From positions 38,357,501 through 38,421,500 of the forward strand of contig NC_080563.1 in NCBI RefSeq assembly GCF_030253575.1: a stretch of DNA of 64,000 bases, given 5' to 3'. Below are positions 33,101 to 44,244 of this stretch, piece after piece. Source of the stretch: Rhododendron vialii (taxonomy: Eukaryota; Streptophyta; Magnoliopsida; Ericales; Ericaceae). Made by a program: the position numbers and the translations under genes. Positions within the stretch are counted from its first letter, which is position 1. Every line of letters begins with the position of its first letter. The notes below the pieces were generated by a model. It did no database searches. It worked only from the letters and a program-made list of their open reading frames with translations, and was not told the DNA's origin.

Positions 33101-36100
33101 GTATGGTGCACAAAGTCTCGGGTGGTGGCAGTGATTGAGCCAATCACTTTGGGTTCTATGTTTCTTTTTTGGGTTTTAATCCAATCTTGTGGGGTCTGTG
33201 GGCTTTCTTTTGAGATTGTAGAAGGTTCTTTGTAACTAAGATCACATTGTTCGGCAGATCTTCGTTTCTTGGTTTTCAGTTTCCGGTTTCTAACCAACTG
33301 AGGTAGCATTTATAGATCAAGTGGTAATTTTGCAGCTTGTGCTCCTCAGCTATGACGCTTTTTACTAGAATCTATCTTAACTTGGTGTATTATTTTCTCA
33401 AGTTAGTAAATTCTTTTTTTCAGGAAAAAAATCATTACGAGGCTTATTAGAAGTGACCATCCACTTCTCACTATCTACTAGCTATACAAACCTAAAAAAG
33501 AAACCAATATGTATAGTGTGCTAATTGCATCATCCTAGACCGTAGAGGCGGACATAGGGGGGTGCAAGCAGGGGCCCGGATCCCCACAAACCCCCCAATT
33601 ATCGCAATATTTCTACTATATTTTAGATTTTGTATATAAAAATTATGAAGAAAGGTCTCCTCAAAATTGTGTTATTGCTATATGAGGATGAAATTTTGTT
33701 GTTAATTTACAAATACATGTGATTCGGTCTCCCCACATCAAGAATCCTGCGTCCGCCACTGCTAGACCATCCATTTAAAAGTGCTTATATTTTTGTTTGG
33801 TGAACATTTGAAAGTGCTTATAGGTTAGTGGTTAGGTGTGACAGACTCTCATAGAGGTCATTCAACGACAAATTATGTTAGAACTTGTCCGGTTAACTAT
33901 ATCTTCAAAATTAGTATAGGAGGACATGCCACCTGGTCAGTTAATTTTGAATTGGATGTTTTTAACTTATTAAAAGATGAACTGATGAAGACTAGACCAC
34001 CTAATACTAAGCATATTTTTTATGTAAAGGGGCATACCCAATGGAGGAAAGGATTTGGATATGAAACCGTATCGTCTTGAATGGAAATATCACTTTTAAC
34101 AATTTTTGCGTACATTCATTCCATTGCTCAAAACACAATATCCACATAAGTTTAGGGGAAACAAAGTTAACTAATGTCAACAAATCGTGCCTTTTGAACA
34201 CAAGGAATGGGAAACAAAGAATTTACAAATGCAAACAAGAAAACAGTGCAGCATGACTCATTAACATGTTCTCTGTAATACCTCAATAAAAGTCCTGTAA
34301 TTCTTGGTTAATTAAGTTTTCTAAGACTTAGCGAACCTTAAATTCAAGAACTGCAGCTGCTAAAGGAAAAAAAAAAAAAGCAATAACTTATCCAACTTCC
34401 AAGTTACTTGTTACTTTATTAACTTATTCAAGAATGTTATTGGGAAGATGCCATCTTCTTATGAATGATTTGTATGAGAATGACTCGTTAGCATCTGGGA
34501 AAGAGAGTTGGGATGGCGGTTGGGCCTTAACCCTCATACTCTAGCTCATGAGGTCAAGTGTTCAACTCCCCCAGAGCCCCCTTCCCTTCCCCTGTAGACT
34601 AGAGCCACAAGGCTAGAGTAGGTTCTATAAATCCACAAAAAAAAAAAATCATTATCTGAACCTAAAAATCCAACTTAATGCCATAATATCTTCAAAACAT
34701 ACACTTCTTGAAAGGTACAGAATATTGACAAACCAATACAAAAACGGTAAAAAACTTAAGACAGAACACAGGACCCAATGTTTTGGTTTGTTGTAATAAT
34801 ACAACATTTACGAGGATTCGGACTCGGACAAGAATTCCATGTATGGATCTCATAGAACATGCAATTCACAAGTTCAGAAAAATATTTGAGGTTCAAAACC
34901 AATAAAGCCCAAAGTTCCTTGACCTAAACTAAACAATTTCCATAACCTATTTGTTGGTCTCTTATTGAAATCAAGGCACCCCGAATTACTGATTTGAACA
35001 TATCAGGTCAACAACCAGAGGAGTATCCTGCTCACGCAGTTGGACCCTTTCCCCACCTTCCCCAAAATGAGAACTATCTTAGATGAAACTACGTAAATAA
35101 CAAGTTTTTCACAAGATACTAAAAACACAACTTAAATTGCAGCATTATACAAGTTTTACACATAAGTAAGAGAGATTGGTCACATACAACAAAGAGGATT
35201 GAGACCTACCTTATTATCTTCATTTGAGAAATGAATCAAGCACTGCTGGATCACATGATGTCCATTTGGGTCAGTGGCCAATACTACGGCACCAGGGCTC
35301 AGAGCTGACAAAACCAAGGAAATTTGCCGTTGGCTATCAATAGTCTCCAACAATCTCTGCACAACTCTAGTTCTGCAATCAAAACAATATTAATCAGCAT
35401 TAAAACACCACGAAAAATATCAAACTAACAACGAACTCCAATCCGTACGTACCCGTGGGGGTTGAGACATATACTAATGAGTTGATTCTGAATCTTGGTT
35501 AATGCTAAAACCATTAGAGTCCTCTGTCTCTCATTGCACACCTTCACAAGCTTCTGAACAATGTAGTTCCCAAACTGATCCTTCATCAGCTCACCCACAT
35601 GGTCTATCACCTCCATCAACACCATCTCAATTTCGTCCTCTCCAGGGTCCTCAAACTCTGTTTGCAACAACCTACTCCCGTATTGGTCTTTCGCCAAGCT
35701 AACAATCCGACCACGCAAATCCTTCAGCGAATAACCGTTCAAGAACTGTGGAAATTGATTCAAACTTCTAGTACCCAGATTATTATATGAGTTCATAGGC
35801 ACAAAATTATCAAGAAAATTGCTTTTGTTAGAAAAGGGCAGAATTGGGATTTGGTTTCCCAATTGTTTCTTGGGTTGCAAGAAAGACCCACCAAGATTAT
35901 GATCAGTAGGGCACTGGAAAAGGGCTGGGTCAAAGAAACTGTGAGAGTAGGCCCTGCTTGCGTGGGACCCAGAGCCACCCTCACCCACCAATCCAAGCCC
36001 TTGGTTAAACCCAAACGGAGAACTAACGTTAACCCCCTTGGATATCTGCCACGGCTGGCTCTCAGCCGTCGGATACGGACCCATCTGGGGCCCCACCGTC

Positions 36101-36369
36101 GGATTCCAGCCGGACCCACCAAACCCAAAACCCATCTGACCGTCCACCGCACTCTGAACCCTAAGCCCCTGAGTCGAGTAACCCTCGGCGCCGATCAGGT
36201 AATCAAGATCTTCGGGGTGAAACGGCGGCGTGGAGGAGGAGAGGGTGAGGCGAGAGAAAGAGGGTTCTAGGGTTTGATCAAGGGCAGGAGGGGTGTTTCG
36301 GTCAGTTGGGTAGTAGTTTTCCGACGATGAGTTTTGATTAGAGAGTGATGAAGGGTTTCTTCTCTCCAT
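30145..36369 (-). CDS. Pumilio-family RNA-binding protein (PUF, eight repeats)
   Basis: Five exons join in phase: 35453-36369, 35210-35372, 32288-32451, 31942-32200 and 30145-30264, giving 540 residues. The first 210 or so residues are low-complexity and rich in Ser, Gly, Pro and Asn. The rest is a PUM homology domain with eight repeats; recognition helices include DQYGSRLLQ, DQFGNYIVQ, NPHGTRVVQ, DPNGHHVIQ, NKHGCCVLQ, DPYGNYVVQ, NKYASNVMEK and DPFGNFVIQ. The domain ends RANAAILRTNMYGRKVLDRL. PUF proteins bind UGUA-type sites in mRNA 3' UTRs and lower translation or stability; cytosolic action is expected. Repeats 3, 4 and 5 (TR, HH, CC at the base-contact positions) differ from the classic plant PUM core and fit a diverged APUM-like subgroup. 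Start at 36369 was chosen because it is the first ATG and follows a GA-rich leader. Introns of 2.8 and 1.7 kb carry transposons. Confidence 0.92.
30837..31216. mobile_element. hAT-type MITE in Pumilio intron 4
   Basis: The ends are CAGTGGCTTAG and, from the right, CAGTGGCGGAGC, a known hAT terminal type. CCTTCATC flanks both sides (30829-30836 and 31217-31224), an exact 8 bp target duplication as expected for hAT. The interior is AT-rich and non-coding. Confidence 0.8.
33542..33761. mobile_element. Second hAT-type MITE, in Pumilio intron 2
   Basis: The right end is GTCCGCCACTG; the left end AGAGGCGGAC is a diverged match. CTAGACC flanks both sides (33535-33541 and 33762-33768). The GC-rich subterminal stretch GGGGCCCGGATCCCC resembles the one in the copy at 30837, suggesting one family. 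Confidence 0.65.
34505..34648 (+). mobile_element. SINE-like element with poly(A), Pumilio intron 2
   Basis: TGGCGGTTGGGCC resembles an A box and GTGTTCAACTCCC a B box. The element ends in a 13 bp A run after ATAAATCCAC. Not the same family as the Au-like copies. No target duplication was confirmed. Confidence 0.45.
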
Positions 36370-36385
36370 TTTCAAGAAAACGCAC

Positions 36386-36416
<31 letters not shown>

Positions 36417-36417
36417 G
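36386..36417. repeat. (GA)n tract in the Pumilio 5' leader
   Basis: A GA repeat with one C interruption begins about 17 bp upstream of the ATG at 36369. On the coding strand it reads CT. The position matches that of the AG tract before the snakin ATG. Confidence 0.7.
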
Positions 36418-37645
36418 GTTTGGAGGGGTTCGGGATTTTGTAGTGGGGTTTTATAGGGGTTTGGGTGGAGATTTAAATGGGTATTTAATTTTCAATCTGT
36501 TTTTGAGTGAAGAAATTGAGGAAGAAAGCAAAAAGCTGAAATGGGATTTGGGCAATGTTGATGGGATTTGGGATTTTAGGTATGTATGTATGTATTTTTT
36601 TCCGTATCTGTGTATGTATGGGTGGGAGAGTGAGGAAGAGAGAGGGGGAGAGGAAGGGATTTGATTTGATATGAGTCTGAAGAGAATGAAGAGAGAGAGA
36701 GAGGGGATGCATGCAGTTTATGGAAACATTTACATGCGGAAAGGCGTAGGTGGAAGGGCTACTGCGGGGTGGGTGTCTGTCACCCTGGAGCTGCTTCGCA
36801 GCTTCTATCTATCCTCCTGTTACAACCCACGCGGTTTCATACTATTTCTGCTCTATAGTTTTCGTTTTCTTTTTCTTTTTTCCTTTACTACTACTTTTTT
36901 AGAAATAATTTGACCCTCCTCACACTAGTCACTTTTTTTGTTTTTATTTTATATATTTCATAAAATGTTTACTAATTCTGTGTTGAATTCTATAAAATTT
37001 GACATTGACTTTGACGTTTAATAACAAATTATAGCACGTGTGTATTTAGATTACTCTTTTTTCCTAAACCGTTCTCAAGTTCCATTCATATGTTTTTTGA
37101 CTTTCCTGATTATTCTTATCAAGGTAGAATCAAAAGGAATTAAGTACTTGACCCAAAAGTTTAAAAAAGTTCATTAACAATCAAAATATTTTCTGAAAAT
37201 AAGTTAAGCTAGTCCAATATCCACCTTAAACAAGTTAGTCCAATATCCACCTTAAACAAGCACACATTTTTTCATTTTCGTCTTTTTTACTTAAGATAAA
37301 GTTTTAATTTTTTTTTATTACATTTTCTTGTTATAAATAAAAATGTAAGTAGGCAAGTTAGCAAATGAAAGAAATCATCAAAACTACAGTACTACTTGTT
37401 TTCGTTTTTTTTCAACTTGTTTTTTTTTTCCATCTCTATTATAAAATAAAAGGGTATTGGGACAAGTTGTTGGAATGATTAGGATTCATTTGATCCAAGG
37501 GTTCAAGTGTGATTTCCAACTCTCTTAAGAAAACACTCACACTCTTACAAATATATTACAAAAATGCCATCAATTTTATTTTTTTCCCCTACCAATCAAC
37601 TTCTGTCTTGTTGATAAAAAAAAAAAACCCCCCCAGTAGTCACCG

Positions 37646-37682
<37 letters not shown>

Positions 37683-37934
37683 AAGCCTCTCCTCTGATTG
37701 TCCAGCCACAAACAGTCATCGCCCTTGCCGGTAAGTCACTCGGAACCCGGAATCCATTGTTCTCGGTAACATACTCTCTCGCTCTTTCTCTGATACATAG
37801 TACTTTTTTTGTTTTGGTTATCATTTTCTCTATTTTCCTTTATCTTTTCTAAAATTTTTATAGCTATCTAAAATTTGAAATAATGTTTTGAGCCACTATC
37901 AAAATTCAAATGGTAATTTCAATTGGAATAAGTA

Positions 37935-37988
37935 GTGCCGTAGGCACGGATTGGGGTGGGTAGTGCCATAGGCACGGGTAAACACTAG
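37935..37988 (+). mobile_element. Helitron-type 3' terminus with doubled hairpin
   Basis: Two hairpins, GTGCCGTAGGCAC (37935-37947) and GTGCCATAGGCAC (37963-37975), precede GGGTAAACACTAG and then T. The second lies nine bases before CTAG, the Helitron 3' layout. A related GTGCCGTAGGTACGGG occurs at 54256. The element would extend leftwards. Confidence 0.55.
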
Positions 37989-38061
37989 TATTGTATACGT
38001 CGGTGGAGGTTAGGGGGGAATTAATTAGTTAATCTATGAGAAATTTAAAAGCTATCCAAGC

Positions 38062-38150
38062 CTTAAATGCAAAACGCCTTTGACGAGGCTCGAACGGTGA
38101 CCTTGCTTGTGGGAGCACAAGGAGGTAACTACTGGGCTACAAACCCATAA
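38062..38150 (-). mobile_element. tRNA-derived SINE-like head, minus strand
   Basis: On the minus strand GTAGCCCAGTAGTTACC serves as A box, followed by TGCTCCCACAAGCAAGGTCA and the B box CGTTCGAGCCTC. This is a common plant SINE head layout. The tail was not resolved. Confidence 0.5.
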
Positions 38151-39816
38151 TTTGGATCTTTTTTCTTCAACTTGAAAGCTGTCCTTAATTTGGTTTGTTA
38201 GGTACATGTCTTGAGGGAGGTTTTAAGAGTAAAAGTGGAGAGAGAGAGATAGAGAGATGTGAGTAATTAGTAGAGAGAAAATTTATTGAAAATCGTGCTA
38301 AAAGAGGGAGAGAGCTAATGTTGTGTGATGTCCACCGAATTCATATTGAGTCCTAATAACTGTAATTTTTTTTTCCCCATGAACTCATGAAGAATGACTT
38401 TTTAGATTTCCGCAATTTTATAAGGTCCCTTTTGTAATCCATCTTATTCGCTTGTTTTTTAAATTTAAAACATGAACAAAATATACAAAATAAGCTAGTT
38501 TTGTTCGTTATACCTAGCTTATATTTAGCTTAATTATCTGTGAGTGATAAGTAAATAAGCAAATAAGATTAATCACCAAAAGGCCTAATGTGTATACAAA
38601 TTCTTTTCTAAGAAGTGTGAAAATCACTATCTAATCGATCGAAGCATTGGATTATTTGAATATGCAAAGAAACGCATTATCGATAGTAAAGATGTTATCA
38701 ACATTAATTTTCTCATTTGAAAATATATAGGGACAGTTATTAATGTCATGTAAGATCATTCGTAGATCTGCATATACTAGTATCTCAAATAATTAATGAA
38801 GATCATGACTATGGATACTGTGGATAAATTTTGTTCATAAATTAAAAATATATACATTGTTAGCACGAAATTTAAAACGGTCTTTCTATTGTCAGCCCAG
38901 TGAGTTGACAATAAGCACACAAGAGAATAAGGAAAACACATATTTTTATTATACTTTTTAATACACATTCACACTTCTTATTGTCAGCCTAGTGGGCTGA
39001 TTTTAGATTTTTCCAATTTAAAAAGTTAATCAATTCGTTACAGCTTGGTCAAACGTACCAATCTAACTCCATGGCAAGACCAAATCTCGAGCAAAATTTA
39101 TGATCTAAAGCATAATCTGATGCTACAATTTAAAGTTTGTTTCTACAACTAGAGAAAAATCTTGTTTACAGATTACCTGTAAATAAATATTTAATGAGCT
39201 CAATCTCGATCGTTCAAAAGTGTTTTGGACGACCCGGATTTAAAAAAAAACTATTCACGCGAATAGTTTTTTTAAAATTCAGACCATTGATTGTCGAAAC
39301 GGACGACTGAGATTGCACAGCTCCGTAAATAGGTTGTTTGCTGCTGCTCCGGAAATAAGTTTCTCTCCTGCAACAAACACCACTACACGTCCTTTGGACC
39401 TTTGGTTATTATGGCGCATGAGAAATGAAGCTCTCAATCTCTTTCTTAATTGACATGTGTCTTTCTTTCAATCTCTTTCTTTGTTTAGTTATTTCTTCGA
39501 AAGTAACGCCCCGAAAATGGAATAGAATTGAAGTTGGAAAGATCACTACTATAGTATACTATACAAAAATAAAGAAAGATTACGATTTTAACCCATGAGC
39601 TTTGTGTTTTCATCTCGGTTTAAAAAACCGAGATTGAAAAAAAATAAAAAGCGTGATTATTATGGGTTTGATCTCGTGAGTTCGCAAGTGGGTTCCCATC
39701 TCTTTCCGCAGGCTCTGATTTGCACGACAAACCACCTTGAACATGCAATATTGGAGTGTGCAGGAGTGCAGAAATATAGCAACTGAAAATGACTAGCAAC
39801 AAATTGCGAGAAGAAA

Positions 39817-40147
39817 TTGGGTGAAATTACACGGATACCCTCTTATCTATACGTTTTGGATACGGAGACTTTTTGACGTTTAAAACCGCTCATTCAGACT
39901 CCCTCATTTATATGAAATAAAATATTGGCTAACTCTGTTAATGGAGTGAGAGAAAATGACGATTTCACCCTTTAAAACTTGCCCACGCTAACTCCTTCAT
40001 CTTAACGATCTTTTGACGGAAGGATAGAAATATGCTGATTGGTTAACGGTTATAGATGAGAGAATGCTTTTGGGCGTTTTTAAAGATTATGAAGTGTTCG
40101 TGTCCAAAACATATAGACGAGAAGGTCTCCGTATAATTTCACCAAAA
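39817..40147. mobile_element. MITE with about 75 bp terminal inverted repeats
   Basis: The left arm is TTGGGTGAAATTACACGGA and continues to TCTATACGTTTTGGATACGG. The right arm in reverse complement is TTTGGTGAAATTATACGGAG and continues to TCTATATGTTTTGGACACG. Arms extend to about 75 bp with scattered mismatches. No clear target duplication was found. Confidence 0.65.
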
Positions 40148-40355
40148 TAATTCAAGTCTTTTACCGGGAAAGAAAAGTTCAACTCCGCGGGGATTAATGG
40201 TTGGCAAATTTGGTTTTTTTTTTCCCCTTTCCCCACATAGGATATTTGGCTTAATTTGTACGTATCTCGACTATTTTAAGGCACCGAAATTAACGATTGG
40301 CGAACTCTTCAATGGATTCGAAGTTTAGAATTTTTGACTTCGATAGGATTCAAAC

Positions 40356-40725
40356 TGAGGGAGGGGGGCTGCTGCACCCCTTTTTGGGGCCCACTCCGGT
40401 CTCGCTCCGATGATCTGAATCGTTCACTTTGTAGAGCTCGTCGAGTAGAATAACTATGCAAAAAATTAGTTTAATTGGATATCATTAAGTACCTGATCGG
40501 AACCTTTTTATCTTAAAAAGAATGGATCCGAAACACTGGATCAAATCCACTGTAACCCATGGACTGAGAGTTATATGGGCTCCGATCAGGTACTTAATGA
40601 TATCCAATTAAGCTGATTTTTTGCATAGTTATTTTACTCGACGAGCTCTACAAAGTGAACGATTCAGATCATCGGAGCGAGACCGGGGTGGGCCCCAAAA
40701 TTGGGACAGCAGCCCCCCCGCGTCC
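40356..40725. mobile_element. Mutator-like (MULE) MITE with 9 bp target duplication
   Basis: Two arms of about 145 bp are inverted copies of each other with few differences, containing GCTCGTCGAGTA, ACAAAGTGAACGATTCAGATC and GGATATCATTAAGTACCTGA with their complements, around a 75 bp centre. GATTCAAAC lies at both ends (40347-40355 and 40726-40734), an exact 9 bp duplication as made by Mutator-like transposases. No transposase is present. Confidence 0.85.
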
Positions 40726-40906
40726 GATTCAAACATACACACCTGATCAAGAAGGACAGTTACTTTATTGGGAGATTTGTTTTGAATTTCCTAATTTGAT
40801 GCCTTCGAAGACACACAAACAAGTACTCCGTACATAATTACATATCGTCAATTTAGCGGTCAGTGGGTTACCCCCACAGGGTCTCGAGGTCATGACTCGG
40901 GTGTTC

Positions 40907-41290
40907 GCGCTAATGATTAATTTATGCGATACAATTTTTTGATTTTGTTTTTATTCAATTTTTTTTTTTACGTTTGCTAGTTTTACGCTAAATTTTTAGG
41001 AAATATGGGTGAATAAGATCGTGAGGAATCCGAAAAAGTAAAAATTTATGACTTTTACACAAGTATTTTAAAAAATATCCAAGAAAAAAATTCAAAAACG
41101 GACCTTTTGAGCTTTTCTTTGGATATTTCCAAAAATACTTGTATAAAAGTCATAATTTTTTACTTTTCTGATTTATCTCTTTCTTACTCACCCATATCAC
41201 ATAAAAGTTTAGCGTAAAACTAACAAATGCCAAAAAAAATTGAACAAGTTTGAATCAAAAAATTATTCAGCATAAGTTAATCACTAGCGT
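40907..41290. mobile_element. Foldback MITE, family F, copy a
   Basis: Long inverted arms: GCGCTAATGATTAATTTATGC against CGCTAGTGATTAACTTATGC from the right; TAGTTTTACGCTAAA against its complement; and AAAGTAAAAATTTATGACTTTT against the same from the right. Copies at 41809, 44245, 47245 and 57328 share the AAAGTAAAA..TTATGACTTTT block. Confidence 0.7.
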
Positions 41291-41808
41291 AACCCTTTTG
41301 TAGTGAATTACTATAAATTGTAGATCTAGATTATAGATTCTACATTTGAAAAGATTCGCAATATAACTCAATAAGGTGAAATTATACAATAGTTTGGGAG
41401 TATCGCTACGTGATACTCTAGACCACTATATAATCAAATATTTCTGTAGAATCCATACACTTAGTGGTAAACTCGACATGAATGTGTGGTTATAAAGAGG
41501 TCCGGAATATCACGTGACGGTTTTCTCAGACTATTAAATAATTACGCCTCAATAAGATGTCAGTGTTAGTGGGCACGATTGTAGGGTTAATAGGAGATAA
41601 ATATAGTACGGAGTAGTTATTATCGATCTAATTTTGTTTATGAAGGTAACAGACCATGTTTATCCGGTGGCTTATAAGAATCATGTGTTTAAAAAAGTTT
41701 ATTTTCGAGCATAATCATTTTGATTCATATCGTTAGAGGCTCTGACAAGTTATTGGGCCAGACGACTTTTTATGAATCAGCATAACCAATCTCTCTGCGT
41801 TCTTGTAA

Positions 41809-42145
41809 ATTTATTTATTCAGAATTTATTTTGGTATTTTTTATTTTTTGTAATTTTTTGTTTAGCTTTTCGTGATAATTTTCGGGATTAATGTTCGTCT
41901 CGACGAGACGAATCGAAAAAGTATAAAAGTATGGACCGATGTTGAAAAAAGTTCATATAAAACAATACTTTAGACAAAAAAAAACAGCAGCTATTTGATA
42001 CTTTTCTCGTCATTAGTGATTTTTTTTACTTTCAGTCATAATTTTTTACTTTTCAGACTCCTTTCGTCAAGACGGATGATTAATCAGAAAAATATAACGC
42101 AAATTGAAAAAAAATTCAAAAAAGACGTACAAAATAAACAAAACA
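41809..42145. mobile_element. Foldback MITE, family F, copy b
   Basis: The left arm carries TTCGTCTCGACGAGACGAATCG, itself a palindrome, and AAAAAGTATAAAAGTAT; the right arm carries the inverted equivalents (CCTTTCGTCAAGACGGATGA, AATTTTTTACTTTTC). Part of a family of at least five copies between 40.9 and 57.6 kb. Confidence 0.6.
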
Positions 42146-42307
42146 AAAAAGAAGAAAGTGACTGGCCCCAAAAGTTGCTACGACCCTTTTCATTTTGAAT
42201 TTTAAGGAAGGTTTGTAAGAGTAATGAATAGAGAGAGATAGATAGGAAAAATTTATTGAAGATCGGGCCCAAAAATTTTGAGTTCCCAAACGAACAAGGT
42301 CTCCTTA

Positions 42308-43240
42308 GGCTCCGTTCAGTTGCCAGGAATGTTGTACCGGAAAGTTATTCTCAAGAAAAGTTAAGTAAAGTGAAATAAAGGAAAAAGAAATCTATTTTTC
42401 TGTAAGTGTTCATTTGACAATTTTTTTTGCAGGAAAACTAAAGTTTAGTGGTTCATTTGCTGGAAAAAGACATTTATAAAAAACTTCTTTATTTTTATTC
42501 CCGTGTCTAATTTTAAATAAAAGTAACTTTGAGAGCTAAATAATAGGCTATCATATTTCAAAAATTAACACATACTACAAAAAATGTATTTTATCTAATG
42601 CAAAACCTTAACATGAAATGAAAAAATCGACTTGTAATTCCCTATTCAATTTACTATATTCTGAATGGTCATGCAAATCCCCCATTTAAATTGACATTCT
42701 CTGATAATCAACCGTACAAATGAAGTTTAAAAAATAAGTAGATGATTACTAAATAAATAAATATTAAACAATCGTGCTTAATTAGTTGCCGATGCAAAAA
42801 CTCACTAAAAATTAGTTAGTACAAAACAAAATTGAAGACTAATGACAAGATAAATAAATACTTCCAAAAAAAATAAACTACCAATCTTTTTCCACAATAA
42901 TTATCTCAGAAATGACCATAGTAGTCAAAATTTTTGTTGCTCACATAAATTTCAAAGTGTCTTTCTAAGAACCTAATTCGTTTTTTTTTTTTTTTTGGTA
43001 TTGGCGTCATTCACTTTTTTTCTTATCCACCAATTATTTTGACCCTACAATGGAGAAAACTTTTCCCGTGACGCAAAATCCTATGCTTTTGGCTGGATCA
43101 CTTTTGCAAGAAAGTAAATATTACAGGAAAACTTAAAAACATGTTTCCGACTACTTTCTTGCCAACTGAATACTACAAAAGTTACGAAAAAATTGATTTT
43201 CCCATTATCTCATGTACTTTCATGGCAACTGAACGGAACC
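42308..43240. mobile_element. PIF/Harbinger (Tourist-like) element, TTA duplication
   Basis: Ends are GGCTCCGTTCAGTTGCCA and, from the right, GGTTCCGTTCAGTTGCCA, with one or two differences. TTA flanks both sides (42305-42307 and 43241-43243), the target preference of PIF/Harbinger. It is 933 bp with no transposase frame, so non-autonomous. Confidence 0.8.
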
Positions 43241-43420
43241 TTAGGTGGAAAAGGATAAGGACTTGTTTTCGTTTTTCTGGTGAGGTGATAAGAAAGGCAA
43301 TTTGACTGTTGACTCTTCGTTTTAAGGCAAAAAATTTACTCCCCTTCTCTTCGCTATATCCTGAGCCATTGAAAATACAATAGGCATTGATTTCTGCAAT
43401 CTGGAGAAGCCAAATTAGTG

Positions 43421-43651
43421 ATAAATTTTTTAGTGCTGGGTGGATACCACGTGGTTTCCGCTTGGCACATCCGAGCTGTCCGATGCGATTTTAGATGCCG
43501 CGGATTTGAATAGAGAAAAAGGAGAGAAATATGAGGGATGAGAGGAGAGAGAATATTTCAATCCGAGCCATTAAAAAGTGTATCGGACGACTCAAAAATG
43601 CCGAACGGATACCACCTTGGATATACCCGCTCGACACTGAAAAATTTCTCC
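43421..43651. mobile_element. MITE with G-box-like terminal repeats, copy 2
   Basis: The left end reads AAATTTTTTAGTGCTGGGTG then GATACCACGTGG; the right end in reverse complement reads AAATTTTTCAGTGTCGAGCG then GGTATATCCAAGGTGGTATC. It matches the copy at 8602-8846 in ends, length and internal GAGAGAAA tract. Confidence 0.6.
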
Positions 43652-43684
43652 AAATGAAGGAAGGAAACAGTTTGGTACATGCAA

Positions 43685-44048
43685 CCAATTTCTATAATTA
43701 GTCATTCATTGCTATGAGTTGAATCTAAAAAGTAGATGATTATCACCAATGGAAAAAAAATTACCAAAACACAAAAAAAGTTTAACAAAGACAGTGTTTT
43801 ATTATCTTCATAGTCATATTATTTAAAGTTTTTCAACTTCGGTTTATGTTTTAATAGTTCTTCGATTCGTTAATCTAAAATATTAACAACAAACTAAATA
43901 CATGGTTCTCCAAATACTAATAATCCCAACCGTCTCTACAAATCATAGGTCAAACTGGCCCTAAGTACTTGCCTTTTTAAAATTCTCATCCATAAATTAA
44001 TTAAAATCAAGGATTAAATTCTTGGACCATGCATGTCCTGTCATTAAA
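43685..44048 (+). repeat. Dispersed direct repeat, copy 1 (about 365 bp)
   Basis: Nearly identical to 45682-46048 over its full length, with roughly twenty scattered differences. Contains ACAAAGACAGTGTTTTATTA, GGTCAAACTGGCCCTAAGTA and GGACCATGCATGTCCTGTCA. Both copies begin CCAATTTCTATAATTAGTCA and end TGTCATTAAA. The class is not recognised. Confidence 0.85.
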
Positions 44049-44244
44049 ATAATCTAAAAAAGCTTTAAAGGTTTTTACTTTTTTTTTTTCCATTTCCAAA
44101 GAGTAACGTAACTTCGACAAGGAGTCAGAGGTCGCATCAGAGAATTGTTTGGAAGGCGATGATTGCACTGATTGTACAGTTTCAGTCTCCGTTGCGTTCG
44201 CCGAAGCCACCGCTTAGGTTTGGATTAAAAAGTAAAGTGACTTC

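Larger units (their letters stand above)
36418..39816. other. Gene-free spacer with repeats upstream of Pumilio
   Basis: No gene is seen. Contents: Pumilio upstream region with GA-rich patches to about 36710; a tandem 26-29 bp duplication (CTAGTCCAATATCCACCTTA) at about 37206-37260; a (CT)n tract at about 37648-37679; Helitron-type ends at 37935-37988; a SINE-like element at 38062-38150; and a perfect 13 bp hairpin (AAAAAAACTATTC with GAATAGTTTTTTT) at about 39244-39273 inside a decayed MITE. Confidence 0.5.

Noticed and set aside
44007-44210. 67-codon minus frame starting MASANATETETVQSVQSSPS
   Set aside because: The N-terminus looks protein-like (Ser/Thr-rich, then KLRYSLEMEKKK), but the frame runs into the 365 bp repeat, no following exon was found, and I do not recognise it. 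It may be a captured gene fragment; evidence too weak to annotate.
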